64,000 bases of DNA from Gemmatimonadota bacterium (GTDB lineage: Bacteria; Gemmatimonadota; Gemmatimonadetes; Gemmatimonadales; GWC2-71-9). Below are positions 18,435 to 26,309 of this stretch, in pieces. The first letter of the stretch is position 1. Each line of letters begins with the position of its first letter. Below the pieces are notes generated by a model. The model did not search any database and was not told where the DNA came from. It saw only the letters and a program-made list of their open reading frames with translations. Position numbers and translations under genes: made by a program. Location of the stretch: positions 1-64,000 of the forward strand of contig JAPULZ010000145.1 in the NCBI GenBank assembly GCA_027294455.1. Direction: 5' to 3'.

Positions 18435-19931
18435 GTGGTGCATTCCAGAATGCGGCAGCCCGCGGCGCCTGTGATAGGCTGGTTGCTCCTCGCCTGGGCG
18501 TCGCCGCCGCCAACGATGGCTCAGGAACCCGTGACCGCAATCGTGGGCGCGACCATCATCGACGGTAGCGGCGGCCCGCCGATTACCGATGGTACCATCG
18601 TCATCGACGGGCGAAGAATCACCGCCATCGGCCCCCGTGGCGCTGTGGACGTCCCGTCCGACGCGACGGTCATCGACGGCCGCGGCAAGTTCGTCACGCC
18701 GGGCTTCATCGACACCAATGTCCACGTCTCCCTCTACGGGGCCGGCGAGACCATCGTGCGGTACGAAGACCGCAACGCCAGCCTGACCCTGGAGGCGGCA
18801 CAGCTCCACCTCAAGTACGGCATCACGACAATCCGCGACAGCTATGGATCGCTGCTCCCGCTGATGCAGATCCGCGACGCCATCGCTCGCGGCGACACGG
18901 TGGGACCCCGCATGCTGGTCGCCGGCAACATCGTGGGTTGGGGTGGTCCGTACTCCGTGACGTTCTCGCTGCGGCGGGAGCAGGGGCTGACGCTGTTCCA
19001 GGAGCAGTTCAACGATTTCATCACCCAGGGTAGCGGCGAGGAACTGATGCACATGGAACCCGGAGAGCTTCGGGCGGCCATCAACGAGTATCTGGACCTG
19101 GGACCGGATATCATCAAGTACGGCGGCACGAGTCACTTTTCGAATCCGATCATGATCGGGTTCTCCCCGCGCGCCCAGCTCGTGCTGGTGGAGGACACGC
19201 ACAAACGCGGCCTCGCCGCCGAGATCCATTCCACGAGCCCCGAAGGCCTGCGGATGTCTGTGCTCGCCGGGATCGACCTCATTCAACATCCCGAAGTGCT
19301 TCCGAGCGAAATTTCCGATGAACTCGTCGACCTGATCGTCGCGCGCGGCATCGTGTGCGCCATGTTGACAAACACGATCACGGGTGACACCTGGGAGCGG
19401 CACCTCGAGCAGCAAGTCGAACGCCGCGAGACCGAGAGCGAAGACGCTGAGCGCGAGCACCGGCGGACCCGGACCTCGGCGGAGCTTCGCCAAGAGCGAC
19501 GCGACCGCGGGGAAGGCATCGAAACGCGGCGTAGCAACGCGCAGAAGCTGATCGAAAGGGGATGCCTCGTCACCATCGGCACCGACAACTATCTCGGCTC
19601 GGCGCCCGAGTTTCGTCGAACACCCAAACGGGAAAACCAGGAAGCGGGCATCGGCAGCATCATCGCCATCGAGGGACTCGTCGAGCTCGGCATGACTCCC
19701 ATGGAAGCCATCGTGTCCGCGACCAAGAACGGCGCCATCGCGTCCAGGGGGCTGGAGGAGTTCGGAACGCTCGAGGTTGCCAAGCTGGCCGACATCCTCA
19801 TCCTCGACGCGGACCCCCTTGAAGACATCAGCAACATCAGGCGCCTCAACAGCGTGTTCAAGGAGGGCCGCCTCGTCGATCTGGAGGCGTTGCCATACCA
19901 ACGAATCTTCTCGAAGCCCGACCGGACATGA
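18435..19931 (+). CDS. Secreted amidohydrolase with altered metal motif
   Basis: 498 residues from the GTG at 18435, chosen because GAGGAGG lies six bases before it. A signal peptide (hydrophobic core VIGWLLLAWAS, cut near MAQ) is followed by the composite-domain segment TAIVGATIIDGSGGPPITDG and then the barrel. The usual GFIDxHxH metal motif reads GFIDTNVHVS, so the first His is Asn while the second is kept. Other sites look normal: a His in EIHSTSPEG, QHPE, and an Asp in TIGTDNYLG. Residues about 330-380 form a highly charged Glu/Arg-rich insertion. It may be a mononuclear or impaired hydrolase of the imidazolonepropionase/prolidase-like group. The M1 peptidase follows 16 bases later. Confidence 0.82.
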   Translation: MVHSRMRQPAAPVIGWLLLAWASPPPTMAQEPVTAIVGATIIDGSGGPPITDGTIVIDGRRITAIGPRGAVDVPSDATVIDGRGKFVTPGFIDTNVHVSLYGAGETIVRYEDRNASLTLEAAQLHLKYGITTIRDSYGSLLPLMQIRDAIARGDTVGPRMLVAGNIVGWGGPYSVTFSLRREQGLTLFQEQFNDFITQGSGEELMHMEPGELRAAINEYLDLGPDIIKYGGTSHFSNPIMIGFSPRAQLVLVEDTHKRGLAAEIHSTSPEGLRMSVLAGIDLIQHPEVLPSEISDELVDLIVARGIVCAMLTNTITGDTWERHLEQQVERRETESEDAEREHRRTRTSAELRQERRDRGEGIETRRSNAQKLIERGCLVTIGTDNYLGSAPEFRRTPKRENQEAGIGSIIAIEGLVELGMTPMEAIVSATKNGAIASRGLEEFGTLEVAKLADILILDADPLEDISNIRRLNSVFKEGRLVDLEALPYQRIFSKPDRT

Positions 19932-19947
19932 CCCCCGAGATCGGGTC

Positions 19948-21606
19948 ATGAAGCTCTCGGCGGCAGCCGGCATCCTGGCCTTCCTCGGTGTGCCGGTGTC
20001 GGCCCGGACCCAAACCGATATCTACGATTCGGGGGGCCCGCTCATGGCGGAGCAGGCCGCCTACGATGTCGAGTTCTACGATCTCACCCTGCACGTCGAC
20101 CCGGCCACCCGCACCATCCAGGGGGCGCTCGCCGCCCATGTGACGGTACGGGAACGGCTCGAGTGGTTTGTGCTCGACCTCGACACACTGCTGGTCGTCG
20201 ATTCGGTTGTCACCATTGTGCCGGAGTCCCGCCGAGGTCCGCGGCGCGTCGAGCGGCGTGGCGGAAAGCTGTGGATCGCGCTCGGCCGGTCGATGGAAGC
20301 CGGCGAGCAACTGGCGGTCAAGATCTGGTACGGCGGTCGCCCGCTGAGCGCGCCACACCGGCAACGGAGCTGGTCCGATGGATTCGTCTGGACGGAGACG
20401 GCCGCGGGAGACCCATGGATCGGCGTGGTCTCCGTCCTCAACGGCGCCGATATCTGGTGGCCCACGAAGGACCATCCATCAGATGAGGCTGACTCGATGA
20501 GCCTGCACATCACCGTGCCCCAGCCGCTGGTCGTAGCGTCCAACGGTCGGCTGCGCGGCGTGTCGCACAACGCCGACGGCACGAGCACGCACCATTGGTT
20601 CGTCTCCACGCCAATCAATAACTACGGTGTCACCATCAACATCGCTCCGTATCGAGTGATCGAGGAACCATACGAAAGCGTGACCGGGGAGGTCTTTCCG
20701 TTTTCATTCTGGGTTCTGCCCGAACACTATGACGACGGTGTTCGCCAGTTTCCACAATTCAAGCGTCACCTCCGTTTCCTCGAGGCGACGCTCGGACCGT
20801 ATCCGTTTCGCGTCGACAAATACGGTGTGGCCGAGACACCCTATCTGGGCATGGAGCATCAATCGATCATCGCCTACGGATCGGATTTTCAAGACAACGA
20901 ATTTGGATTCGACTGGCTCCACTTTCACGAATTGTCTCACGAATGGTGGGCCAACATGGTCACGGCTGCGGACTGGAAAGATTGGTGGCTCCACGAGAGC
21001 TTCGGCTCGTACATGGAGGCACTCTACGCCGAGCACCTCGGTGGACCGCAGGCATATCACGACCACATGTCGGACCGCCCCGTGCGGTTCGTAAACGCCA
21101 AGCCGGTGGCCCCGACCACGACCCAGCGCACGCGGGACATCTACGGGAGCGATATATATGGAAAGGGAAAGTGGATCCTCCACTCGTTGCGCTACCTGAT
21201 CGGGAAGGAGACCACGCTGGCGGTACTCCGGCGCATGGCGTACCCCGACCCCGCTCGCGAGACGGCTCCCGGCGGATGTCAGTGCCGACTCGCATCCACC
21301 GCCGAGTTCCGGGACATTGTCGAGGACGTTTCGGGTCAGGACCTGGGTTGGTTCTTCGACGTGTACCTGCATCAGTCGGCACTACCGCGGCTCACAGCGG
21401 TTCGGGAAAGTGACATTCTCGTGCTGCGGTGGCACGTGCCCGAGGGGCTGCCTTTTCCCATGCCGCTCGACGTGCGCATCGGCGACGAGATGCATCGGGT
21501 CCCGATGGAGCGCGGGGTGGGAGTCGTTTCGGTCCCGGCGGCCGTCGAACCCATTATCGATCCCGGCATGTGGGTATTGATGGAATTCGACAGGGATGCC
21601 CGGTGA
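19948..21606 (+). CDS. Secreted M1-family (aminopeptidase N-like) metallopeptidase
   Basis: 552 residues starting MKLSAAAGILAFLGV, a signal peptide cut near SART. The protein has the M1 layout: an N-terminal beta domain (YDLTLHVDPATRTIQGALAAHV), a GMEHQS segment in place of GAMEN near residue 305, then the zinc site HELSHEWW with downstream HESFGSYMEALYAEHLGG supplying the third ligand Glu, all intact. The length is shorter than classical aminopeptidase N because the C-terminal helical domain is missing, as in many bacterial secreted M1 proteins. It probably trims peptides outside the cytoplasm. It follows the secreted amidohydrolase closely and may share its transcript. Confidence 0.88.
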   Translation: MKLSAAAGILAFLGVPVSARTQTDIYDSGGPLMAEQAAYDVEFYDLTLHVDPATRTIQGALAAHVTVRERLEWFVLDLDTLLVVDSVVTIVPESRRGPRRVERRGGKLWIALGRSMEAGEQLAVKIWYGGRPLSAPHRQRSWSDGFVWTETAAGDPWIGVVSVLNGADIWWPTKDHPSDEADSMSLHITVPQPLVVASNGRLRGVSHNADGTSTHHWFVSTPINNYGVTINIAPYRVIEEPYESVTGEVFPFSFWVLPEHYDDGVRQFPQFKRHLRFLEATLGPYPFRVDKYGVAETPYLGMEHQSIIAYGSDFQDNEFGFDWLHFHELSHEWWANMVTAADWKDWWLHESFGSYMEALYAEHLGGPQAYHDHMSDRPVRFVNAKPVAPTTTQRTRDIYGSDIYGKGKWILHSLRYLIGKETTLAVLRRMAYPDPARETAPGGCQCRLASTAEFRDIVEDVSGQDLGWFFDVYLHQSALPRLTAVRESDILVLRWHVPEGLPFPMPLDVRIGDEMHRVPMERGVGVVSVPAAVEPIIDPGMWVLMEFDRDAR

Positions 21607-21615
21607 AGTAAAGAA

Positions 21616-21864
21616 GTGCTACGGCGGGGGCGTTCCCTTTGTGCTCGGTATTTGGTTTGGCGCGACGGGGCCGCTGCGTTTCACGTCGGGGGATTCGTCA
21701 GCGGTATCGTCGGAGCAGCGCTCGGCGTGCTGGTGGCCATTCTCGTGGGCGACCAGACGTGGATGTTGATGACGTTCGCACCGCTGTCGTAGGGTACCAC
21801 GGGGATGATGGGCGGCTTGATCGGCGTGGCGATGAGCGGCCCAGCCAGCAATCAGCTGGCGTAG
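21616..21864 (+). pseudogene. Short Gly-rich membrane ORF or relic with in-frame amber codon
   Basis: Directly after the M1 stop, the same frame reads from a GTG at 21616 through a hydrophobic glycine-rich stretch (GGFVSGIVGAALGVLVAILV) to a TAG at 21790-21792, then continues in frame as GTTGMMGGLIGVAMSGPASNQLA to a second TAG at 21862-21864. Either a 58-residue membrane protein is made, or this is a longer glycine-zipper-type protein broken by a stop. The neighbouring +1 frame also reads membrane-like upstream, hinting at a frameshift. No family is recognised. Confidence 0.33.
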
Positions 21865-21865
21865 C

Positions 21866-22249
21866 CTACTCCCAGCAAACGACCTCTCCCTCCACCGCAT
21901 CCTCTCGGGGACGCGGCGCGTCACCAACGTAGATGGCACATGTCCACCGCATCGCGGGATGCGTGCCCCGCGCACTCCATCCGGTGCTCGTGGCCCCGTC
22001 GATGACGATGGATACGCCGATACTCGACTCGAAGTCGAGACTCGACCACGTCAGCGCATAATGACCTTCATCTGCCCAGAGCATCTCTTGCGCCGTGCCG
22101 AGATTGCGCAGGTCGCTCTTCACCGCCGCCCTGACCGCTTTGTCCTTGGTGCTACAGGCGCACGTGTTGCCCACGTAGACCGCGGCAAGGACGAGCACTG
22201 CCAGAATCTGGAAGTGGATGATTTTCAGCCAATCTGCGACGCTCGCCAT
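21866..22249 (-). CDS. Pilin-like protein lacking a prepilin motif
   Basis: About 127 residues from the ATG at 22249. One N-terminal membrane helix (IIHFQILAVLVLAAVYVGN) is followed by KAVRAAVKSDLRNLGTAQEMLWADEGHYA, the amphipathic helix and YA turn seen in type IV pilin-like proteins, then a small beta domain with Cys residues. The Gly-Phe-Thr-Leu-Ile-Glu prepilin cleavage motif is absent, so ordinary pilin processing is unlikely. Known relatives are annotated as pilin-like hypothetical proteins in Gemmatimonadota-type genomes; function unknown. An upstream in-frame ATG at 22282 adds 11 residues and is not excluded. Confidence 0.6.
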   Translation of the reverse strand: MASVADWLKIIHFQILAVLVLAAVYVGNTCACSTKDKAVRAAVKSDLRNLGTAQEMLWADEGHYALTWSSLDFESSIGVSIVIDGATSTGWSARGTHPAMRWTCAIYVGDAPRPREDAVEGEVVCWE

Positions 22250-22584
22250 ACCAAGACTCACTTTCCAGGTCTGGGATTGCATCGGTGCAGGATGAGTGCC
22301 AACGCACCTTTTGAGTGAATCTGCGGTTCGCTCGGTGATCCGGGAGTTCGCGGGGGGATGTTTGCAAGAAATGCTTGCCGATTGCAGCGGCGGCGTCTGC
22401 GTCGGCCTCAGGGCCGACCCAGCAGTGCTTGCCGGAACGGTGCGGGACCAATCTGCCAGCGAGGTCCCCTGAACTGGAGGCCAAGGGCGTATCTCTCCGC
22501 CATGCCGTGACTTGCGGGAGCGCCTCTATCGGAGACCATCCTGGCCACGTATGATACTATCCCCATCACTATGAGGAGTTTAGG
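22250..22584. other. Intergenic region, no feature recognised
   Basis: About 335 bases between the pilin-like gene and the oxidoreductase operon. Frames on both strands are broken or look like shadows. AGGAG lies six bases upstream of the korA ATG at 22585. A TATGATACTAT string about 35 bases before that start could hold a -10 box, but there is no good -35 at the right distance. Confidence 0.4.
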
Positions 22585-24366
22585 ATGTCCGGCGACGGTT
22601 TTGATCTTGCGCTCAGCATCGGGGGCGCCGCCGGCCAAGGCATCGCGACACCCGGCAACATCCTGGCCCGGATAGTCGTGGGGCGCGGCCTCCACCTCTA
22701 CGCCTACAACGCCTATCAATCGATCATCCGCGGAGGCCACATCTTTCTCACGATGCGGGTGAGCGACCGGCCGATCTACACCCACGGCGACCGCATCGAC
22801 TTGCTGGTGTGTCTCAACCAAGACACGATGGACCGACACCTCGGGGTGATGGGCGCCGGGTCCCGTGTGATTTTCAACAGTGACACCATAACCGCCGGCG
22901 ATGCGGCGGACGGGGTGCACCTCTGTCCCGTTCCAGTGCGCGACCTCACCGACAACAACCGGAACAAACTCGTCCAGAATACCGTAGCGCTCGGGGTCCT
23001 CGCCAGCGTGCTGGGACTCGATTTTGCCGTACTCGAACAGCCCTTGACGCGGCAATTCCGGCGTAAGGGTCAGCAGCTCGTGCACGAGAACGTGGGCGCG
23101 GCCAAGAACGGTTTCGAGCACGCGCAGACCGCCTTCGAGCCCCTGGCCGAGGCCATACCCCAGGGTCCGAAGCCGTTTGCGGTGTGGGCGGGTAACGAGG
23201 CGCTAGCGATGGGCGCCGCGGCGGCAGGCGTCAAATTCTACTGCGCCTACCCGATGAGCCCGGCCACTGGCGTGCTCCACTGGATGGCAAAGAACGCCGC
23301 CGAGACCGGTATCATGGTCCGCCAGGTGGAAGATGAGATCGCCGTCGCCAACATGACGATCGGTGCGGCCCACATGGGCTGCCGCGCCATGTGCGCCACC
23401 TCGGGAGGTGGTTTCGCGCTCATGACCGAGGCCCTGGGCAGCGCGGCGATGATGGAGATTCCCGCCGTGTTCATCAACGTGCAACGTGCGGGGCCGTCCA
23501 CCGGCATGCCCACCAAGACTGAGCAGGGGGATCTCTGGCAAATGCTCGGAGCCAGTCAGGGAGATTTCGAGCGATTCATCGTGGCCCCGCGCAACGCCCT
23601 CGATGCGTTCAACACCGTTCCCGAGCTGTTCAACCTGTGCGACCAGGGCCAGTGTCCGGGGATCATACTCTCCGATGTGCTGATCTCCGAGGGTACGTTC
23701 TCGGTGGATCCGGACGACATCAACATGCATCCCACGATCGAGCGGGGCGAGCTCATCACCGAGCCGGCGAGTGACAACGGATACCAGCGGTTCGTCGACA
23801 CCGAGAGCGGAATATCTCCGAGAGCACTCCCCGGCCTCGAGGGTTACATCCACGTCGTAGCTACCGACGAGCACGACGAAGACGGTGGTTTGCTCAGCGA
23901 CGAGTTCACCAATCCGCACAAGCGGCGCAAGATGGTCGAGAAGAGGGCGCGCAAGTTCACCACGGTGGCGCAGCAGACAACTCCGCCGGCCCTCGACGGA
24001 TCCGCCGACGCCGACGTCACGCTGATCGGATTCGGGTCGACCCATGGCGTCATCCTGGAGGCCCGAGAGCTCCTGCAGCGCGAGGGGATCACGGCAAGCC
24101 AGTTGCACATCAAGTGGATCATTCCGCTGCACTCCGAAGCGATTATCGAGATTCTCTCCCAATCCAAGCGCACGATCATCGTGGAGAACAACTACTCCGG
24201 CCAGTTCTACCGATACCTGCGCAGCGAAACCGGACTCGATGTCCACGGACATATCCGCAAGTACGACGGCGAACCGTTCATGCCTCATCACATCGTCGAC
24301 GGCGTGCGGAAGATCATGGAGGGCCAAACCGACCGCTACGTCCCAGTCCACGAACTCACGGTCTAA
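22585..24366 (+). CDS. korA: 2-oxoacid:ferredoxin oxidoreductase, fused gamma-alpha subunit
   Basis: 593 residues. Residues 1-190 form the gamma domain (IGGAAGQGIATPGNILARIV... FNSDTI), and residues 205-593 the alpha/pyrimidine domain, with NEALAMGAAAAGVKFYCAYPMSPATG and ATSGGGFALMTEALGSAAM. This gamma-alpha fusion is the usual build of 2-oxoglutarate-type (KorA) enzymes. The complex decarboxylates a 2-oxoacid with CoA and passes electrons to ferredoxin, or fixes CO2 in reverse. The substrate (2-oxoglutarate, branched-chain or aromatic 2-oxoacids) cannot be fixed by eye. AGGAG precedes the ATG. The beta subunit follows 13 bases later, then genes for tryptophan breakdown, which hints at a supporting role there. 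Confidence 0.88.
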   Translation: MSGDGFDLALSIGGAAGQGIATPGNILARIVVGRGLHLYAYNAYQSIIRGGHIFLTMRVSDRPIYTHGDRIDLLVCLNQDTMDRHLGVMGAGSRVIFNSDTITAGDAADGVHLCPVPVRDLTDNNRNKLVQNTVALGVLASVLGLDFAVLEQPLTRQFRRKGQQLVHENVGAAKNGFEHAQTAFEPLAEAIPQGPKPFAVWAGNEALAMGAAAAGVKFYCAYPMSPATGVLHWMAKNAAETGIMVRQVEDEIAVANMTIGAAHMGCRAMCATSGGGFALMTEALGSAAMMEIPAVFINVQRAGPSTGMPTKTEQGDLWQMLGASQGDFERFIVAPRNALDAFNTVPELFNLCDQGQCPGIILSDVLISEGTFSVDPDDINMHPTIERGELITEPASDNGYQRFVDTESGISPRALPGLEGYIHVVATDEHDEDGGLLSDEFTNPHKRRKMVEKRARKFTTVAQQTTPPALDGSADADVTLIGFGSTHGVILEARELLQREGITASQLHIKWIIPLHSEAIIEILSQSKRTIIVENNYSGQFYRYLRSETGLDVHGHIRKYDGEPFMPHHIVDGVRKIMEGQTDRYVPVHELTV

Positions 24367-24379
24367 CGAGGATACAGAT

Positions 24380-25285
24380 ATGGGCACTGGAGTCACCGAT
24401 CCGCCGGCCGTCACCCAACTCAGCCCCAAGGACTTCAAGGGCCACGTCGAGCCGGACTGGTGTGTAGGTTGCGGGGACTTCGGCGTCCTGCGCAGCCTGC
24501 AGAATGCCTGCGCCGAATTGGGCCTGCGGCAGCACGAAATTCTGACGGTGAGCGGCATCGGGTGTTCATCCAACCTGCCGGGCTATTTCAATTCGTACGG
24601 CATGCACACGCTCCACGGCCGCTCGCTGGCGGTGGCGACGGGAGCCCAGCTCGCCAACCACGAATTGACCGTGATCGTGACTGGCGGGGACGGGGACGGC
24701 TACGGTATCGGCGGCAATCACCTGACGCACACCGCGCGCCGGAACGTGAACCTTACCTACATAGTCATGAACAACCAGATTTATGGCCTCACGACCGGTC
24801 AAATCTCGCCGACAAGCAGCGTCGGCATGAAAACCAAGAGCACGCCCTTCGGGAGCGTGGAAACCCCCCTCAATCCCCTCACGTCGGCCATCATGAATGG
24901 CGCCACCTTCGTGGCGCGCGGATACACCGGCAACCAGAAACAGCTGACCGCGTTGATGAAACAGGGCATTCAGCACGAAGGATTCGCACTGATCGACATC
25001 TTCAGTCCCTGCGTCACGTTCAATCACGACAACGACTACTCCTTCTTCAAACCGCGCGTCAAGAAGCTGGAGGATGAAGACCACGACTCGGGAGACTGGA
25101 AAGCGGCATGCGAGAAGGCGATGGAGTGGGGCGATACCATCTATACCGGCCTCTTCTTCCAAAACACGGATCCCCGCCCGTTGCACGCCCTCGAGGGCGT
25201 CCTGGACGAAGGCGGCCCCCTGGGTCGGCGCCCCTTGGGGTTGACCAAAGAGCAAAGTGAGCGAATCATCAAGCGGATGATGTGA
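24380..25285 (+). CDS. korB: 2-oxoacid:ferredoxin oxidoreductase, beta subunit
   Basis: 301 residues from the ATG at 24380. Thiamine-diphosphate binding is shown by GGDGDGYGIGGNHLTHTARRN and the downstream MNNQIYGLTTGQ. Four Cys fit the [4Fe-4S] cluster of the beta subunit: two in DWCVGCGDF, one in GIGCSSNL and one in FSPCVTFNH. No separate ferredoxin-like domain is present, so an external ferredoxin is needed. It pairs with the gamma-alpha subunit encoded just upstream. The next gene, a small zinc-ribbon protein, begins within 20 bases, so all are likely on one transcript. Confidence 0.9.
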   Translation: MGTGVTDPPAVTQLSPKDFKGHVEPDWCVGCGDFGVLRSLQNACAELGLRQHEILTVSGIGCSSNLPGYFNSYGMHTLHGRSLAVATGAQLANHELTVIVTGGDGDGYGIGGNHLTHTARRNVNLTYIVMNNQIYGLTTGQISPTSSVGMKTKSTPFGSVETPLNPLTSAIMNGATFVARGYTGNQKQLTALMKQGIQHEGFALIDIFSPCVTFNHDNDYSFFKPRVKKLEDEDHDSGDWKAACEKAMEWGDTIYTGLFFQNTDPRPLHALEGVLDEGGPLGRRPLGLTKEQSERIIKRMM

Positions 25286-25304
25286 CGCCACCAAGGAGGG
25301 CGTG

Positions 25305-25523
25305 ATGACCATGGCACGCAGTCAATCCGCCGAGGGGCATTTTTCGGCGGAGGAAGGCGACCAGATTCGGCAGGCAATCGCCGCCGACCGCACCCCGCTC
25401 CTGTGCCCGCGCTGTGACCGGATCCTGACGTCTCGACTCCGGGGCGGCCGGTGCAGCCATCACGACGTCTGGGTACTCCACTGTGACACCTGCCTGCATC
25501 GGCTGGTGGTCGAAGACGCTTGA
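25305..25523 (+). CDS. Small zinc-ribbon protein between korB and tryptophan dioxygenase
   Basis: 72 residues. AAGGAGG is five to six bases before the ATG at 25305 (a GTG at 25302 is also in frame). The C-terminal half has CPRCDRIL and HCDTC pairs with further Cys/His between, a single treble-clef or zinc-ribbon. The N-terminal half is helical and charged. No known family is recognised. Its TGA overlaps the TTG start of the dioxygenase gene (TTGA), so translation of the two is coupled, which suggests a role tied to the dioxygenase or to the upstream oxidoreductase, for example as an assembly or regulatory factor. The role is inference. Confidence 0.75.
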   Translation: MTMARSQSAEGHFSAEEGDQIRQAIAADRTPLLCPRCDRILTSRLRGGRCSHHDVWVLHCDTCLHRLVVEDA

Positions 25524-26305
25524 AGCCGCAAACCTATTCGGGCTACCTCCACCTCGATGAGCTGTTGTCCCTGCAGCAGCCCGTCACGGCGAAGCCCGAA
25601 CACGATGAAATGCTCTTCATCGTCATCCACCAGGTCTACGAACTCTGGTTCAAGCAGATGCTCCACGAGCTCGATCGAGTCCGCGACCTGCTGGAGCGCA
25701 ACGCCACGCCACCCGCTCTGCACATCTTCAAGCGGATACTCACCATCCTCAAGATCCAGGTCGCGCAGCTGGATATTCTGGAGACCATGACCCCCCTGGA
25801 GTTCTTGAGCTTCCGGGAGCGGCTCGAGTCGTCGAGCGGGCTGGAGTCCTACCAGTTCCGGGAGCTGGAATTCGCGCTGGGCATGAAAAATAAGAAGCAC
25901 CTGGAGCCGTTCACCGAGGGCACCGAGGCACGCACCCGCCTCAACACCCGTTACCACGCCCCGAGTCTATGGGACCAGTTCCTGCATTACCTCGCCCGAG
26001 AGGGATATGACATTCCCGGAGAGGTCCTCGATCGGGATGTCGCCGAACCCAACCCCAGCTCGCCCGAGGTGCAACAGGTCCTGGTCGACGTCTACCAGAA
26101 CAACCCACAGATCGCCCAACTCGCCGAACGCCTGATCGACCTCGACGAGGGCTTCCAAGAATGGCGATACCGCCACGTGAAGATGGCCGAGCGCACGATC
26201 GGGGTAAAACTGGGGACGGGCGGCACCACGGGTGTCCAGTACCTCGTGAATACGCTGTTCAAGCCGGCCTTCCCCGACCTGTGGGCGATTCGCGCCGCGC
26301 TGTGA
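25520..26305 (+). CDS. kynA: Tryptophan 2,3-dioxygenase
   Basis: 261 residues from a TTG overlapping the previous stop. It opens with TYSGYLHLDELLSLQQP, followed by EMLFIVIHQVYELWFKQMLHELD, a near-invariant heme-pocket segment of TDO. The C-terminus has YRHVKMAERTIGVKLGTGGTTG, holding the proximal heme His and the flexible GTGGxxG substrate loop. Length is near the 270-285 of bacterial TDO. The enzyme opens the indole ring of L-tryptophan with O2 to give N-formylkynurenine in the cytosol, the first step of the kynurenine pathway. The kynureninase-like gene follows only four bases later. Confidence 0.93.
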   Translation: MKPQTYSGYLHLDELLSLQQPVTAKPEHDEMLFIVIHQVYELWFKQMLHELDRVRDLLERNATPPALHIFKRILTILKIQVAQLDILETMTPLEFLSFRERLESSSGLESYQFRELEFALGMKNKKHLEPFTEGTEARTRLNTRYHAPSLWDQFLHYLAREGYDIPGEVLDRDVAEPNPSSPEVQQVLVDVYQNNPQIAQLAERLIDLDEGFQEWRYRHVKMAERTIGVKLGTGGTTGVQYLVNTLFKPAFPDLWAIRAAL

Positions 26306-26309
26306 CGAC

